From Phycisphaerae bacterium (GTDB lineage Bacteria; Planctomycetota; Phycisphaerae; Phycisphaerales; UBA1924): a stretch of 64,000 nt of DNA. The DNA is taken from assembly GCA_002706885.1 (NCBI GenBank), contig PAKY01000001.1, positions 27,539 through 91,538 on the forward strand. The letters run 5' to 3'. The notes under the pieces were generated by a model that made no database searches, had not been told where the DNA came from, and was given only the letters and a program-made list of their open reading frames with translations. This document shows, piece by piece, positions 63,280 through 64,000 of the stretch (the first letter of the stretch is position 1; each line of letters starts with the position of its first letter). Position numbers and translations under genes: made by a program.

Positions 63280-64000
63280 TGATCACGCTCCGAGTCAGCA
63301 ACCTGCGCACTTTCTTTCATGAAGACGGATGCGATGACCGGAAGCACAAACAAGGTGAGTAGCGTCGACGTGACCATGCCGCCGATTACCACCGTCGCCA
63401 GCGGTCGCTGGATCTCGCTCCCCACGCCTGTTGCGATCGCCATCGGGATGAAGCCGGCGATATCAGTGATCGCCGTTGCGAGTACTGGCTGGAGGCGGGT
63501 CTTCGAGGCCGCGATGATCGCATCCTTGCTCTGCTGGCCGGTGTTGAGTGTGTCGCGGATCGCGGTGATCAGGATCTGCCCGTTGAGCACAGCGATGCCG
63601 GTGAGAGCGATAAACCCGACTGCGGCACTGACGCTGAATGGGATATCGCGCCACCACAACGCGAAGATCGCACCGACGGCCGCAAACGGGATGCAGGTGT
63701 AGATGATGACGACATCCCGCAGGTTCTTCAGGCTGAAGTACAGCAGAAAGAACACCATCAGCAAGACCGCGGGCACGACAATGATCAGGCGAGTCCTGGC
63801 GCGTTCCAGGTTCTCAAACTGCCCGCCCCACTCAAGCACATAGCCTTCGGGTAATGTGACCCGATTATCAATGGCTGCCCTTGCTTCATTGACGAACGAC
63901 GCGGGGTCTCTTCCACTGACGTTCGACTGCACACGGATGAGTCTTCTGCTCCACTCGCGGTTGATCGTGGCCGACCCCTCCGAGAGATCGACCGAGGCCA
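63276..64000 (-). CDS. C-terminal part of a second HME-RND pump (cut by window edge)
   Basis: The frame is open to the right edge, giving 241 residues of the pump's end. It reads LSEGSATINREWSRRLIRVQ, SNVSGRDPASFVNEA, LPEGYVLEWGGQFENLERA, then TM9-12 with FIALTGIAVLNGQILITAI, KTRLQPVLATAITDIAGFIP and QRPLATVVIGGMVTSTLLTL. These are CzcA/CusA signatures, distinct from the pump at 55205-58441. Its adaptor and outer-membrane partners would lie beyond the window. Confidence 0.9.
   Translation of the reverse strand, partial: ASVDLSEGSATINREWSRRLIRVQSNVSGRDPASFVNEARAAIDNRVTLPEGYVLEWGGQFENLERARTRLIIVVPAVLLMVFFLLYFSLKNLRDVVIIYTCIPFAAVGAIFALWWRDIPFSVSAAVGFIALTGIAVLNGQILITAIRDTLNTGQQSKDAIIAASKTRLQPVLATAITDIAGFIPMAIATGVGSEIQRPLATVVIGGMVTSTLLTLFVLPVIASVFMKESAQVADSERDQ

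Overview
The window looks like chromosomal DNA of a Planctomycetota bacterium, most probably class Phycisphaerae. It is GC-rich with strong GC3 bias. Eleven exported proteins end in the paired 'DIADVVAFLQxFGxGCP' tail known as the GC-type dockerin domain, which I know mainly from that class. The taxonomic call is an inference from these family signatures; no rRNA is present.

Layout. (1) 1-9.4 kb, core genes: a gene tail cut by the left edge, pdxH, dnaB with an SSB-like acidic tip, a cystathionine gamma-synthase-family gene under a SAM-I-type riboswitch, a K+ channel-like TrkA-N protein, pfkA, an S41 peptidase and a DUF58 protein. (2) 9.4-25.8 kb, a cluster of nine GC-type dockerin proteins on both strands, interrupted by a CHAD-CYTH protein, a small lipoprotein and enolase. 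(3) 25.9-30.3 kb: NUDIX hydrolase, a transglutaminase-like protein without catalytic residues, fumarase, a CAT-anticodon tRNA and a PEP-CTERM-like protein. (4) 30.4-34.1 kb, an osmoprotection operon: glycine/sarcosine methyltransferase, sarcosine/dimethylglycine methyltransferase and a BCCT transporter with a large extra loop. (5) 34.5-47.1 kb: persulfide dioxygenase-rhodanese, a GH2 glycosidase coupled to an aspartyl protease with a PDZ domain, a dockerin phosphoesterase gene split by one amber codon, a dockerin sugar-dehydrogenase-like protein, a hybrid histidine kinase and a zinc-ribbon/repeat membrane protein. (6) 47.3-51.9 kb: an RND pump and the remains of its adaptor, whose 5' end has been replaced by foreign DNA. 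(7) 51.94 kb to the right edge: lower-GC acquired DNA with a gene-tail fragment, an unrecognised 282-residue gene and metal-efflux operons (TolC-type outer membrane protein, adaptor, HME-RND pump, CDF exporters, His-rich lipoprotein, and the tail of a second HME-RND pump).

Two expression patterns recur. Many exported-protein genes have clear Shine-Dalgarno leaders. At least ten others (pdxH, pfkA, S41, DUF58, CHAD-CYTH, NUDIX, GH2, the repeat protein, one dockerin gene and the first metal-operon gene) instead have a TAnnnT hexamer 5-7 nt before the start codon and no Shine-Dalgarno, the geometry expected of leaderless mRNAs. Members of the osmoprotection, GH2-protease and metal-efflux operons overlap by 4 nt, implying translational coupling.

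The strongest new-looking items are the riboswitch with a possible two-state expression platform, the SSB-like tip on DnaB, the dockerin cluster with an altered calcium loop, the leaderless signature, and the junction at about 51.94 kb. All family calls come from reading motifs; no database search was run.
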